NCBI RefSeq assembly: GCF_014472415.1 | Contig: NZ_JACSZV010000036.1 | Coordinates: 1 to 64,000, forward strand | DNA length: 64,000 nt | Direction of reading: 5' to 3' | Source of the DNA: Pseudomonas sp. N40(2020) | GTDB taxonomy: Bacteria; Pseudomonadota; Gammaproteobacteria; Pseudomonadales; Pseudomonadaceae | Part shown: positions 35,320 through 44,200 of the stretch, piece by piece | Layout: every line of letters starts with the position of its first letter | Position numbering within the stretch: position 1 is the first letter of the stretch | The notes under the pieces: generated by a model | What the model was told of the DNA's origin: nothing | Seen by the model: the letters and a program-made list of their open reading frames with translations, nothing else | The model's database searches: none | Translations under genes and position numbers: made by a program

Positions 35320-36056
35320 AGATTCAGCCTCTTGAAAACCGGCTGAGGTATGGCCCGAATCAACCACATGATCCACGCCCAGAATCCGGGCACATACAAC
35401 ACCGCCGCCTTGCGTTCGATACCCGCGACGATGCGTTGCGCGACGCTATCCGGTTGCGCCATCAGCAACGCAGGTAGCGCCAGCCCACGGGTCATCGGCG
35501 TATCGACAAAACCGGGTTTGATGGTGATCACATGCACACCCGATTTGAACAAGCGCGCGCGCAAGCCTTCGCAAAACGCGGTGACTGCCGCTTTGGCTGC
35601 GCCATACAGATAGTTGGAAGGACGTCCGCGATCCCCGGCCACCGAGGAAATGACCGCCAACGTACCGCGATGCTGGACGGCCATACGGTTAGCCAGGAGC
35701 GTCAGCAGAGCAATCATCGAACTGCCGTTGTTGGCGAATTCCCTAACGGCCACCTCAACGCTTTGTTCGCACTCGCTTTGATTCGGCAAGGAGCCGTAGG
35801 CAATCAGACAGATATCCACCGTCTGCAACGCCGCCATACAGCGCTCGAACATGACGGCGTGCTCGGCGGTATCGCTGACATCCATCTCATACGGAGTCAC
35901 CGCTCTCGCACCTCGGGCCTGCAGATCAGCGCAGGTTTGCTGCAGCTTTTGCCCATCCCTGGCGACGAGAAAAAACTCGCTCCGTTCAGCCGCCCAAAGT
36001 CGCGCGCATGCGCTGGCGATGGCTGACGTGGCGCCCACAATCAGAATTTTTTTCAT
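35316..36056 (-). CDS. dprE2: Decaprenylphospho-ribofuranose 2'-epimerase reductase subunit (DprE2)
   Basis: A 246-residue short-chain dehydrogenase. It has the Rossmann motif GATSAIASACA, catalytic Ser in VISSVAGDRGRPSNY and YGAAK with the Tyr-Lys pair, plus the VHVITIKPGFVDTPMT and C-terminal GFWAWIMWLI blocks seen in DprE2. Together with DprE1 it converts decaprenylphospho-D-ribofuranose to decaprenylphospho-D-arabinofuranose: DprE1 oxidises the 2' position and DprE2 reduces the keto intermediate with NADH. It overlaps dprE1 upstream and the LPG-synthase-like gene downstream by 4 bases each. Confidence 0.87.
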   Translation of the reverse strand: MKKILIVGATSAIASACARLWAAERSEFFLVARDGQKLQQTCADLQARGARAVTPYEMDVSDTAEHAVMFERCMAALQTVDICLIAYGSLPNQSECEQSVEVAVREFANNGSSMIALLTLLANRMAVQHRGTLAVISSVAGDRGRPSNYLYGAAKAAVTAFCEGLRARLFKSGVHVITIKPGFVDTPMTRGLALPALLMAQPDSVAQRIVAGIERKAAVLYVPGFWAWIMWLIRAIPQPVFKRLNL

Positions 36057-37369
36057 TGGAGGACTCGCTGCCAGAAACGGGACATCAGGGCCGGGTCGCG
36101 CATTGCTTCCACTTGCTCCCAGGCGGGATAGGCCTGGCGAAAATCACTGCCGCTCATATGCGCATCCTTGGCCGGGTACAAACGGCCATGCGCTTCGCGG
36201 ACGATGGAGTCGAGACGCGGCAGTAGTTTTCTTGTCAGGGCACTGTTCTGCGGGAAATCCAGTGCCAGTGAGGTGCCCGGCATTGGAAAGGACAGCAGCC
36301 CGGGGGAAGCCATATCGCCACAACATTTGAGTACCGCGAGAAAAGAGCCGGCACCACTGCGAGCGATAGACTTGAGCAGTTCGGCCAGTGCCGTCTGCGC
36401 CACCGCGCTCGGCAATACACACTGAAACTGCTGAAAACCCTTGCGCCCGTAGATGCGGTTCCAGTGTTCGATGCGATCCAGTGGATAGAAAAACGGACTG
36501 TAGGCGACCGTCCGAGATTGCCTGCTGGCTGGTTGTCGCTGCCAGTAATAACGGTTGAACCGTTTCAAAGTGAGCGGATTGATCAGCGACACCGGTGGCC
36601 GAATCGGCATGTGCAGCGAACGCGGCACTGCGGCCTGAAGCGCACCCGTTTCGCGATGATCGCCGGCGGTAAAAACTCCGCGCCCTTGCGCTTTACCACT
36701 GGCCAGACAATCGATCCACGCGACGCTGTATTCGTGCCGGGCATCCAGTTCGGCCGACAGGGCAAAGAAGTCATCCAGCCCGTCAAAGCGCACCCGCGTG
36801 GTGTCGATCAGACTGGACTGGATCTTGCGCAAGCGGAGGGTGACCCAAGTGATGACGCCGGTCAGGCCCAAGCCACCAAGGGTGGCGGCAAACCACTGGG
36901 GATTCTCTGTCGGGGAACAGACCATCGGCGGTTGCGTGGATCGGTGCAAACCAAAACTCATCACCGAATGGGCAAACGTCCCGCACCGGTGATGGTTCTT
37001 GCCGTGCACGTCATTGGCCACGGCTCCGCCCAGCGTGACATGCCGCGTCCCGGGCGTGATCTGTAAAAACCAGCCGTGCGGGATGGCCAGTTGCAAAATC
37101 TCGCCCAAGGTCACTCCGGCCTCGGCGCAGATCTCACCGTTCTCCCAGTCAGCCTCGATGAAGCGATTCAAGGGACGTAACTGCAACACATGATCACTGA
37201 CGGCCAGACAGCTGTCGCCATAGCTGCGGCCATTGCCGAACGGCAGCGTTGTGCCGTGGGCCTCGATCAACTGCTGCCACTGCGACTCCACGTCAGTTTG
37301 CCAGTGGCAGGGATGGCCGGTTTGCGGTGCATCGGGGTAGGTTCCCCAAGAGGTCTGTGCCGGCTTCAT
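36053..37369 (-). CDS. dprE1: Decaprenylphospho-ribofuranose 2'-oxidase (DprE1)
   Basis: A 438-residue FAD-dependent oxidase. The FAD-binding part has FGNGRSYGDSC and TPGTRHVTLGGAVANDVHGKN, and the C-terminal part GRLYPAKDAHM holds Lys401, which aligns with the catalytic Lys418 of M. tuberculosis DprE1. In the segment FPMPGTSLALDFP, Ala369 takes the place of Cys387 of the mycobacterial enzyme, the residue that benzothiazinone drugs modify. It overlaps its neighbours on both sides by 4 bases, inside the gtrA-ubiA-dprE1-dprE2 operon. Confidence 0.9.
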   Translation of the reverse strand: MKPAQTSWGTYPDAPQTGHPCHWQTDVESQWQQLIEAHGTTLPFGNGRSYGDSCLAVSDHVLQLRPLNRFIEADWENGEICAEAGVTLGEILQLAIPHGWFLQITPGTRHVTLGGAVANDVHGKNHHRCGTFAHSVMSFGLHRSTQPPMVCSPTENPQWFAATLGGLGLTGVITWVTLRLRKIQSSLIDTTRVRFDGLDDFFALSAELDARHEYSVAWIDCLASGKAQGRGVFTAGDHRETGALQAAVPRSLHMPIRPPVSLINPLTLKRFNRYYWQRQPASRQSRTVAYSPFFYPLDRIEHWNRIYGRKGFQQFQCVLPSAVAQTALAELLKSIARSGAGSFLAVLKCCGDMASPGLLSFPMPGTSLALDFPQNSALTRKLLPRLDSIVREAHGRLYPAKDAHMSGSDFRQAYPAWEQVEAMRDPALMSRFWQRVLQ

Positions 37370-38835
37370 GCCGCCACCCAGAAAATCAGCGTAAACACCG
37401 CGCCCATCGCCAGACTCAAACGATCGCGCAATGCGAACACCACCGGGTCGTCATTCATTCGGCCGCGATGGGTCAGCAGCCAGATCCGGGTGATCCACAG
37501 CAGCAACACCGGGCAGGCAAGCCAGATCCATCGAGGATGTGCATAGAGCGCAGTGGTCGCGCTGTCGTGGATGTAAAGCGCCAGCACCATGACGGCGAGA
37601 TAACCGGACGCTGCACCCAATGAAGAGAGCATCGCCAGATCGGCGGGAAAGTAATCGCGGCCACCGGTTTTCCCGGTGATCCCGCTGTGCAGCGCCAGCA
37701 ACAGTTCGGCATAACGCTTGACCAGCGCCAGACTCAAAAACATGAACATGGAGAAGGCCAGCATCCAGCCCGTCAATTCGAGCTCAAAAGCGGCGCCACC
37801 GGCAATGATGCGCAGGGTGTAAAGCAGGGCCAGGGCAATCACGTCGAGCGCCATCAGTCGCTTCAATACCAGTGAATAAACCAGCGTCAGTGCGTAGTAA
37901 CAGGCGAGCACCACGACGAATGCCCGAGGCAGGCAAAACCAGGCGCCAGTAAAGGACACCAGCAACAGCAAAGGAAAAACCATCAATCCGGACTTGATCG
38001 ACAAAGATCCACTGGCGAACGGTCGATGGCGCTTGGTCGGATGCTTGCGATCATCGGCAAGATCGAGCAGGTCATTCAGGACGTACACACCCGATGCACA
38101 CAACCCGAAAAATACGAAAGCCAGCACGCCGTGCCACAGCGGCAGCGGGTTGGCCAGTTGATGGGCGGCGAGCAGAGGGACAAAAATGAGCGCGTTCTTC
38201 ACCCATTGATGAATGCGCAAGGCTTTGTACCAACTTCTGAAGCTGGTCGTGTCAGAGCGAATCACCTGGACAACGTTGCCCAAGTGCCGAGTGGCATGCT
38301 CGACACCCGCTAACGGATTGACCACATAGGCTTGCCTGGCCGAGCGCCATATCGGCAGATCGTCAAACGAATTACCGACGTAGTCGAACCCTCCTTCACC
38401 GTACAGCGTGACCAGCACATCACGTTTGTGCATTCCCGACAGGTTGCGCTCAAGGGTGGTCCCCAACACCTCATCGAACACCTTCAGGTGTTCGGCAATG
38501 CGTACTGCCAATGAGTAATGGCTGGCCGTGGCCAAGACTATTTTCCGGCCGCTTTTGCGTTGCCCCTCAATCATCCAGAGTACGTCGGGATCGTAGGGCA
38601 GCGTGGCGACATCGATTTCCGTCGATTGCGCCAATTGCTCTTTCAAATACGCCTTGCCATGACTGAGCCAGGCCAAAGGTTTCAGACATTGCGACGGCTT
38701 ACTGCGGATAAAGGCCATTGCGCATTCGAACAGCAAATCGGACTTGAGGAGGGTTCCGTCCAGATCGACTACGAAGGGCAGTGAAGTCACGCAAGACTCG
38801 GACGTCAGGGGGTAATCCGTCAGTGATACGTTCAT
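37366..38835 (-). CDS. HAD phosphatase-UbiA prenyltransferase fusion (decaprenyl-phosphoribose synthase)
   Basis: A 489-residue fusion. Residues 1-200 are a HAD hydrolase (VDLDGTLL with Asp24/Asp26, LATASHYS, GNSFDDLPIW). Residues 215-489 are a UbiA-type membrane prenyltransferase with NDLLDLADDRKHPTKRHRP, the NDxxDxxxDRxHPxKxxRP form found in 5-phosphoribosyl-1-pyrophosphate:decaprenyl-phosphate transferases. The fused enzyme would attach phosphoribose to decaprenyl phosphate and then remove the 5-phosphate, the two steps before DprE1/DprE2. In mycobacteria these activities are encoded by separate genes. It overlaps gtrA and dprE1 by 4 bases. Confidence 0.87.
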   Translation of the reverse strand: MNVSLTDYPLTSESCVTSLPFVVDLDGTLLKSDLLFECAMAFIRSKPSQCLKPLAWLSHGKAYLKEQLAQSTEIDVATLPYDPDVLWMIEGQRKSGRKIVLATASHYSLAVRIAEHLKVFDEVLGTTLERNLSGMHKRDVLVTLYGEGGFDYVGNSFDDLPIWRSARQAYVVNPLAGVEHATRHLGNVVQVIRSDTTSFRSWYKALRIHQWVKNALIFVPLLAAHQLANPLPLWHGVLAFVFFGLCASGVYVLNDLLDLADDRKHPTKRHRPFASGSLSIKSGLMVFPLLLLVSFTGAWFCLPRAFVVVLACYYALTLVYSLVLKRLMALDVIALALLYTLRIIAGGAAFELELTGWMLAFSMFMFLSLALVKRYAELLLALHSGITGKTGGRDYFPADLAMLSSLGAASGYLAVMVLALYIHDSATTALYAHPRWIWLACPVLLLWITRIWLLTHRGRMNDDPVVFALRDRLSLAMGAVFTLIFWVAA

Positions 38836-39194
38836 GTCTGACGCTCACGAAACAATACAAAACGGAAAAAGCAGTACCCGAACAAGATATTCAGCAACGA
38901 AAACGAAGCCACGGTCACTAGCCCGGGAAGATTACGGGCATCAGCAATCACGCCCACGCCGAAACTCACGGCCCCCATCAGGCCGATAAACATCAGGTAG
39001 ACGAACACCGACGTTTCTCGCTCGAACGTATAAAGCGCATTCACGTAAAACGAGAATGCCGCGGCCACACAGAACGCAGCAAAATTGCTGGCCGCCTGAT
39101 CAAGGCCAACCGCAGTGCGGAGCACGAAGAATATTTGCCAGTGGATAAGTGCATCGGCCACGCCGATCACGCTCGTTGCGGAAAATCCTTTCAT
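38832..39194 (-). CDS. GtrA family membrane protein
   Basis: A 120-residue protein with four predicted helices of the GtrA family (block NFAAFCVAAAFSFYVNALYTFER). GtrA-like proteins are thought to help move polyprenyl-linked sugars across the inner membrane. First gene of the arabinofuranose operon; AAGGA precedes the ATG. Its stop overlaps the HAD-UbiA start. A second possible transporter sits later in the operon, so which one flips the donor is open. Confidence 0.82.
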   Translation of the reverse strand: MKGFSATSVIGVADALIHWQIFFVLRTAVGLDQAASNFAAFCVAAAFSFYVNALYTFERETSVFVYLMFIGLMGAVSFGVGVIADARNLPGLVTVASFSLLNILFGYCFFRFVLFRERQT

Positions 39195-39255
39195 GCCCGT
39201 TCCTTGCCGTTGCCACTTGCCGGGCTTTCAAGCTAGGCCAAGGGAATGGGCCGGT

Positions 39256-39278
39256 CTACTGTCAGAAATTACAGGTAG
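39256..39278. promoter_or_regulatory. Inverted repeat upstream of the gtrA operon, LexA-like
   Basis: ctactgtcagaaattacaggtag is an inverted repeat about 65 bases before the gtrA start. It contains ctgtcagaaattacag, which fits the minimal LexA pattern CTGT-N8-ACAG, though the centre is not the preferred TA-rich form. About one chance match of this pattern is expected per 64 kb, so this is a weak site call. Confidence 0.25.
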
Positions 39279-39340
39279 GCGGCTGATTCCGACCAACGGT
39301 CATGCCTGCTTTACCCGCCCCGCGACCGGGTATCACCCAC

Positions 39341-39372
39341 AAAAAAGCCCCGATCTCTCGACCGGGGCTTTG
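39341..39372 (-). terminator. Rho-independent terminator of the amino-acid permease gene
   Basis: aaagccccg and cggggcttt form a 9-bp stem with a loop of about 10 bases. On the minus strand it is followed by six T, right after the stop of the permease gene. Confidence 0.88.
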
Positions 39373-39391
39373 CTGTTTCAGCCTCTGCAAA

Positions 39392-40813
39392 CTACGAAAC
39401 CGAACGCACCGCGCCTTGCGCCGCGTTGGTCGGTTGCAGCTTGAACACGTAGAACAACACGGTCAGCAGCACCAGGAACACAGGGCCTACGTACAGGGCA
39501 ATGCGCGTGTCCGGGAAGTACGCCATCAGGCCGACCACCAGCACCAGGAACGCCAGGGCAAAGTACGAACTGACCGGGTACAACCACATTTTGTATTTGA
39601 GGCCGGCACGTTCGCTGGCAGTCAGGCCTTTGCGGAATTTCAGTTGCGCCAGCAGGATCATCACCCAGGTCCAGATCGCGCCGAAGGTGGCGATCGAGGT
39701 TACCCAGACGAAGACTTTTTCCGGCACCAGATAGTTGAGCAGCACACCCAGCAGCAGCGCAAAAATCGACAGCAGCAGCGCACGACGCGGCACACCGTTG
39801 TTCGACGTCTTGGCGAAACCGGCCGGGGCCTGACCATTTTGCGCCAGGCTGTAGAGCATGCGCCCGGTGCTGAAAATGCCGCCGTTGCAGGACGACAATG
39901 CAGCGGTGATCACCACGAAGTTGATGATGCCGGCGGCCGTCTTGATGCCCAGACGTTCGAAGGTCATCACAAACGGACTGCCCTGGGTGCCGATTTCATT
40001 CCACGGGTAGATCGACAGAATCACGAACAAGGCGCCGACGTAAAAAAGCAGAATCCGCCAGAACACCGAGCCGATCGCGTTGGGGATGGTCTTCTGCGGG
40101 TTCTTCGCCTCACCGGCGGTCAGGCCGATCATTTCGACGCCGAGGTAGGCGAACATGACCATTTGCAGGGACATCAACACGCCCTGAATGCCGTTGGGCA
40201 TGAACCCGCCGTGGGCCCACAGGTTGGAAATCCCCAGTGCCACGCCATCGTTGCCGAAACCGAAAGCGATAATGCCGACGCCACCAATCACCATGGCAAT
40301 GATGGTGACGATCTTGATCAGGGCGAACCAGAACTCGAACTCACCGAAGGCTTTCACTGCGATCAGGTTGATCGAGCCCATGCTGACCAGCGCCGCGAGC
40401 GCCCAGATCCAGCGCGGTACGTCGGGGAACCAGACGCCCATATACACGGCCACGGCGGTGATTTCCGCCACGCAGGTCACCAGCCACAGGAACCAATAGT
40501 TCCAGCCGGTGAGAAAGCCCGCCAATGGGCCGAGGTAGTCTTGTGCGTAGCGACTGAACGAACCGGCCACCGGGTTGTGCACGGCCATCTCGCCGAGGGC
40601 GCGCATGATCACCAGGATCGCCAGCCCGCCAAGAATGTAGGAGAGCATGATCGCCGGGCCAGCCATTTCGATGGCCTTGGCCGAACCTAAAAACAGACCG
40701 ACGCCGATACAGGCACCGAGTGCCATCAGGCGAATATGCCGTTCGCCGAGTTCGCGTTTGAGCGGACCGCCCTGAGCGGTTTCGCCGTGAGGCAGGTGAT
40801 TGCCAACTGGCAT
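39392..40813 (-). CDS. AAT-family amino acid permease (ProY/CycA-like)
   Basis: A 473-residue, twelve-helix amino acid-proton symporter of the AAT branch of the APC superfamily. The N-terminal block LKRELGERHIRLMALGACIGVGLFLGSAKAI and the GSFSRYAQDYLGPLAGFLTGWNYW block are typical, with closest resemblance to proline-type (ProY) permeases; the exact substrate is not readable. GAGG lies 10 bases before the ATG. It is a single-gene unit with its own terminator. Confidence 0.85.
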   Translation of the reverse strand: MPVGNHLPHGETAQGGPLKRELGERHIRLMALGACIGVGLFLGSAKAIEMAGPAIMLSYILGGLAILVIMRALGEMAVHNPVAGSFSRYAQDYLGPLAGFLTGWNYWFLWLVTCVAEITAVAVYMGVWFPDVPRWIWALAALVSMGSINLIAVKAFGEFEFWFALIKIVTIIAMVIGGVGIIAFGFGNDGVALGISNLWAHGGFMPNGIQGVLMSLQMVMFAYLGVEMIGLTAGEAKNPQKTIPNAIGSVFWRILLFYVGALFVILSIYPWNEIGTQGSPFVMTFERLGIKTAAGIINFVVITAALSSCNGGIFSTGRMLYSLAQNGQAPAGFAKTSNNGVPRRALLLSIFALLLGVLLNYLVPEKVFVWVTSIATFGAIWTWVMILLAQLKFRKGLTASERAGLKYKMWLYPVSSYFALAFLVLVVGLMAYFPDTRIALYVGPVFLVLLTVLFYVFKLQPTNAAQGAVRSVS

Positions 40814-41201
40814 AGGGATACAACCTCGTCTTGTTATTGGATATGACCACCGAGTATCGAAGCGTCGGCCGATAGGCCTTGGCTGGCAGGAAACCGCGCC
40901 TGCTTCGTGGGCAGACGCGTCTTGCAGGACAAACCTTCAAGATCAGCGGGGCGTGCAGTATAAAAAGCTTCCGACAGGGCTTTTCACTCTATAAAACATA
41001 ATATTCAGCGCAAGAGTCCTGAGAAAGACCCGATGATTGGCGACATCACCTGGCTCATGTAAGAAAACTCGCTCGTAAAACGGCGGCGAGTATTGCACAA
41101 GGATGGTGCAGCGTCTTTTCCACCCGGCTACTTTTTACCTGCCCGGGACGTCGGTATCCCCGTTGATATCCGGCCACAGCCTGGCCCGGCAAAGTCCCTG
41201 C
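40814..41201. other. Gap without a recognisable gene
   Basis: 388 bases between the start of the permease gene and the stop of giant gene B. The side nearest the permease must hold its promoter. No convincing gene, hairpin terminator or repeat was identified; short GC-rich words (ccggg) recur without a clear stem. Confidence 0.4.
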
Positions 41202-44200
41202 TCAGGCCGGGATAGCCGCGTCAGTGCTACTTGGCTGCGTTTGTCTGACGACCGTTTTCACAGGGATGGACCCGGTCCTGACGACGCGAGCCTCGGGATA
41301 GGCCCTGACAATCCGGGTCGGGTCGCCGAACCACCCAGCATCGAGTTTGGAAAAACGATGAATGACCGGCGCACCGTAGTGAGACTGATAGTGAATGGCC
41401 CACTTGCCAGCCGTCCGGTCGTATTTCATGAAGGCGAATCCGGTGAGCACCACATAAGCATTGCCGTTGTTGTCATTACCCAGCCCGTAGTCCGGAAACA
41501 CCATGTCTGCACTCTTTCCCCAGCCATGCTCATGAGCGGGAAGGTCGTTGTATTGAGCGGCTTCCCTGCCGGATTCGACATGCCTGACACGCAGAACATT
41601 TTCTCCCATCTGATCCACCGTGAACGAACACCCGGAGAACGTGGGCGTGAAGACGTGATCGGGCTCCGCCCATCCCGGATGAACCGGTATATCCATGTAG
41701 CCCCCCTGGGGTGCCCAGTAACCCTGTACCGCATCGAGTTGACCAGGCAGCTCTCCAGCGCTCAGTTCCACCACTTTTATGGCATTGAACTCACCTTTTA
41801 CCGCACCCGCCAACGTCATCCGCTGCATGGAAAAAATCATCTGCCCCCCACCTTCCCTGTTCAGCATCTGCGGGTCGACGCCACTCAACCAATATTTGGG
41901 ATTGAAAAGATCAGAGTTGATGGGCAGATGCTCGAATTCCGGTGCTGACAGCGCCTGATGAATATTGGTAGGTCTTGCGGTGAAGGGAACATCTTGATAC
42001 TCGCCCCAAAAGTACGACAGATGGCGTACATCCTTGAGCCCAACCACCTCAATGACAGGTTCCGACAGACCGTTCGGCAAACTCTCCTGGGCAAAAGGCG
42101 ACCGGGTCCAGACCGGCCTGTCAGAGACTTCAGGTAGCGGCTTCTGCTCCCTGGATGCGCCGTCAGCCCCTGCTTGATCGGTAACTTCAGGGTTGTCACC
42201 GCCAAGTGTTCTAACCGGCTGCCATTGATCCGGCGCAATTTGTAAGAGCCTTTGCCCCTGAGTCCGATTGGTATTGGGATCGACGATAATCACGTCCACG
42301 ATGTCGCTGTTCATCAAGAAATCGGATCTGACCCAGTACACCGCCACCTTGCCTTTGGCATCGACGTTACGGATGTAAAAGCGGCCGCCGTCGGCACTGG
42401 TAATGATGCCTTTGGCGTTGGGCTCTCGACCGGCAACTTCCGATGGCTTGACGGCATAGCGACGAAAGTCCTTGTTGTTGAATCCCTGCGGCTTCGGTAC
42501 TGCCGTCTTCGCCGCACGCCCCAGCGGATGGCGCCATTCGCCGGCCTGATCCTGTTCAAGAATCGGCTGGTAGGCCTGCGCACGGGTCGGGTGGGGAATG
42601 CGCGATTGTCCGGTGTCCGGCTCGACTATTTTCTCGAAGACGGCACCGTCAACCTGAACATACTCGTTGCTCTGAATCCGGTATTGCCACTGGTCATCAG
42701 GTGCCACACCTTCGAGCGACACATCGCTGCGATAGGGCTCAAGGTCGGGCCTCCACAGACGCTTCTGCCCGGCAGGTGTTTCAACCGGTACGAGTTCCGA
42801 GTGAATCGCGGAAAACAACGGAATGGCCGCCACCCCCAGGCCGATGTTTTCCAGCACATCGGTGATGTGATCCCAACCGGCTTCCTTGTCCCCTTTGCTG
42901 AGTTCCTCAACGCCCTCCAGCAACTCATCCATCAACTGCACTGCAGAGACACCGAGCATCACCAACCCCAGTGGGGGGATGATGAAGGACAGCAAGTTCA
43001 GTGCGGCCAACCCGACTTCAAGAAATATGGCGAGCAGCGAGTCGGAATCACGCGCATCGGCATCGGCATTGGACACGACAGCGTCACGTGCATCCTGGAA
43101 TATCCGCTGATTGAACTCCCTGTGCAGGGTTGTCCAGATGTCGTAGTGCTGCGCCCAGGGCTCACCCGATGGATCCAGTACCCGAAGTTGCAGGAGAAAG
43201 TCGGGATCCTGCTTCTGGCGACGATGTGTGTGATCCCAAAAACGTGGTTTGCCCGAGGACGTCGGGACATCTTCAGTAAAGCTGTAATAGAACGTCGATC
43301 GGTCCTTGTAACGCATAAAACGGCTGAAAAACTGTTGATAGTCGGAGGGGGCCTCGCTGGTGAAGTTTTCAGTGCGACGCAGAAACTGCTTGGTCAACCG
43401 ATCCTTTAACTCGGTCACCGTTGCGTAGTGCTTCACGGGATGATCGGGATCATCGGGATCATCGGGATCATCGGGATCATCGGGATCATCGGGAATGTAG
43501 GCGATAAAATCGTTTTTGGCGTAGCCATCCACCGTTGGAAAAAAATCGTCCAAAACACTTTCGTCGTCAGGATCGGCAAATTCGAAAATGATGCAACTGT
43601 GCACTGGCATATCATTGAAACTCAAACCGCGATACCACTCGGTCTTCCCATCGACCTGCACAGTTTTTTCGTCGCTGATCGTGGACATCAAGGCTTTGTA
43701 GTGTTTTGGCTGAATATCGCCTTTGCACAACGCGATATAACTTGCGGCTTTCAGGGCTGCTTTCTGATAGTTGACAAACAGGGTATTCAATATCTCTTGA
43801 GCACCGGGTTCATCCCACTTCAAGGCAGCCTGTAAATGCGCCTGATACTGTTTGCCGAGATCCAGAAACCGACAGATATTGATGAACTCGTGGACATCGA
43901 GACCGACGTGCACCTGCTTCCCCCCCGGCCCTGCGGTGTAGCAATCAGGCGTGAAGAAAAAACTCTGCTTTTTTTCCTCCGGGCAGTTGTGCAATGCCGC
44001 CTCAAGCAGCGTTACCGCTGGAACTTGCGAGGTATGAAAGTCACTTTTGCAGGACAGGTTAACTTGCACCTGACTCACATCAAGCTCCAGACCATACTTG
44101 TCATGGATGGCTTTTTTCAGCAGCGGCTCTGCGAATTCGTGAGGTTTAATCACCGCGGCCATGACGTGATTGAGCGCTGTGTGCGCCGCGATACTTTCTT

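Noticed and set aside
43440..43493. Possible CRISPR-like or short satellite array
   Set aside because: Unit is only 9 bp, direct and coding in frame; no spacers or cas genes.
43428..43835. Open frame antisense to giant gene B with a repeated Ile-Ile-Gly run
   Set aside because: It is the complement of the 9-bp repeat in gene B. It has no start-site support and lies wholly within a better gene.
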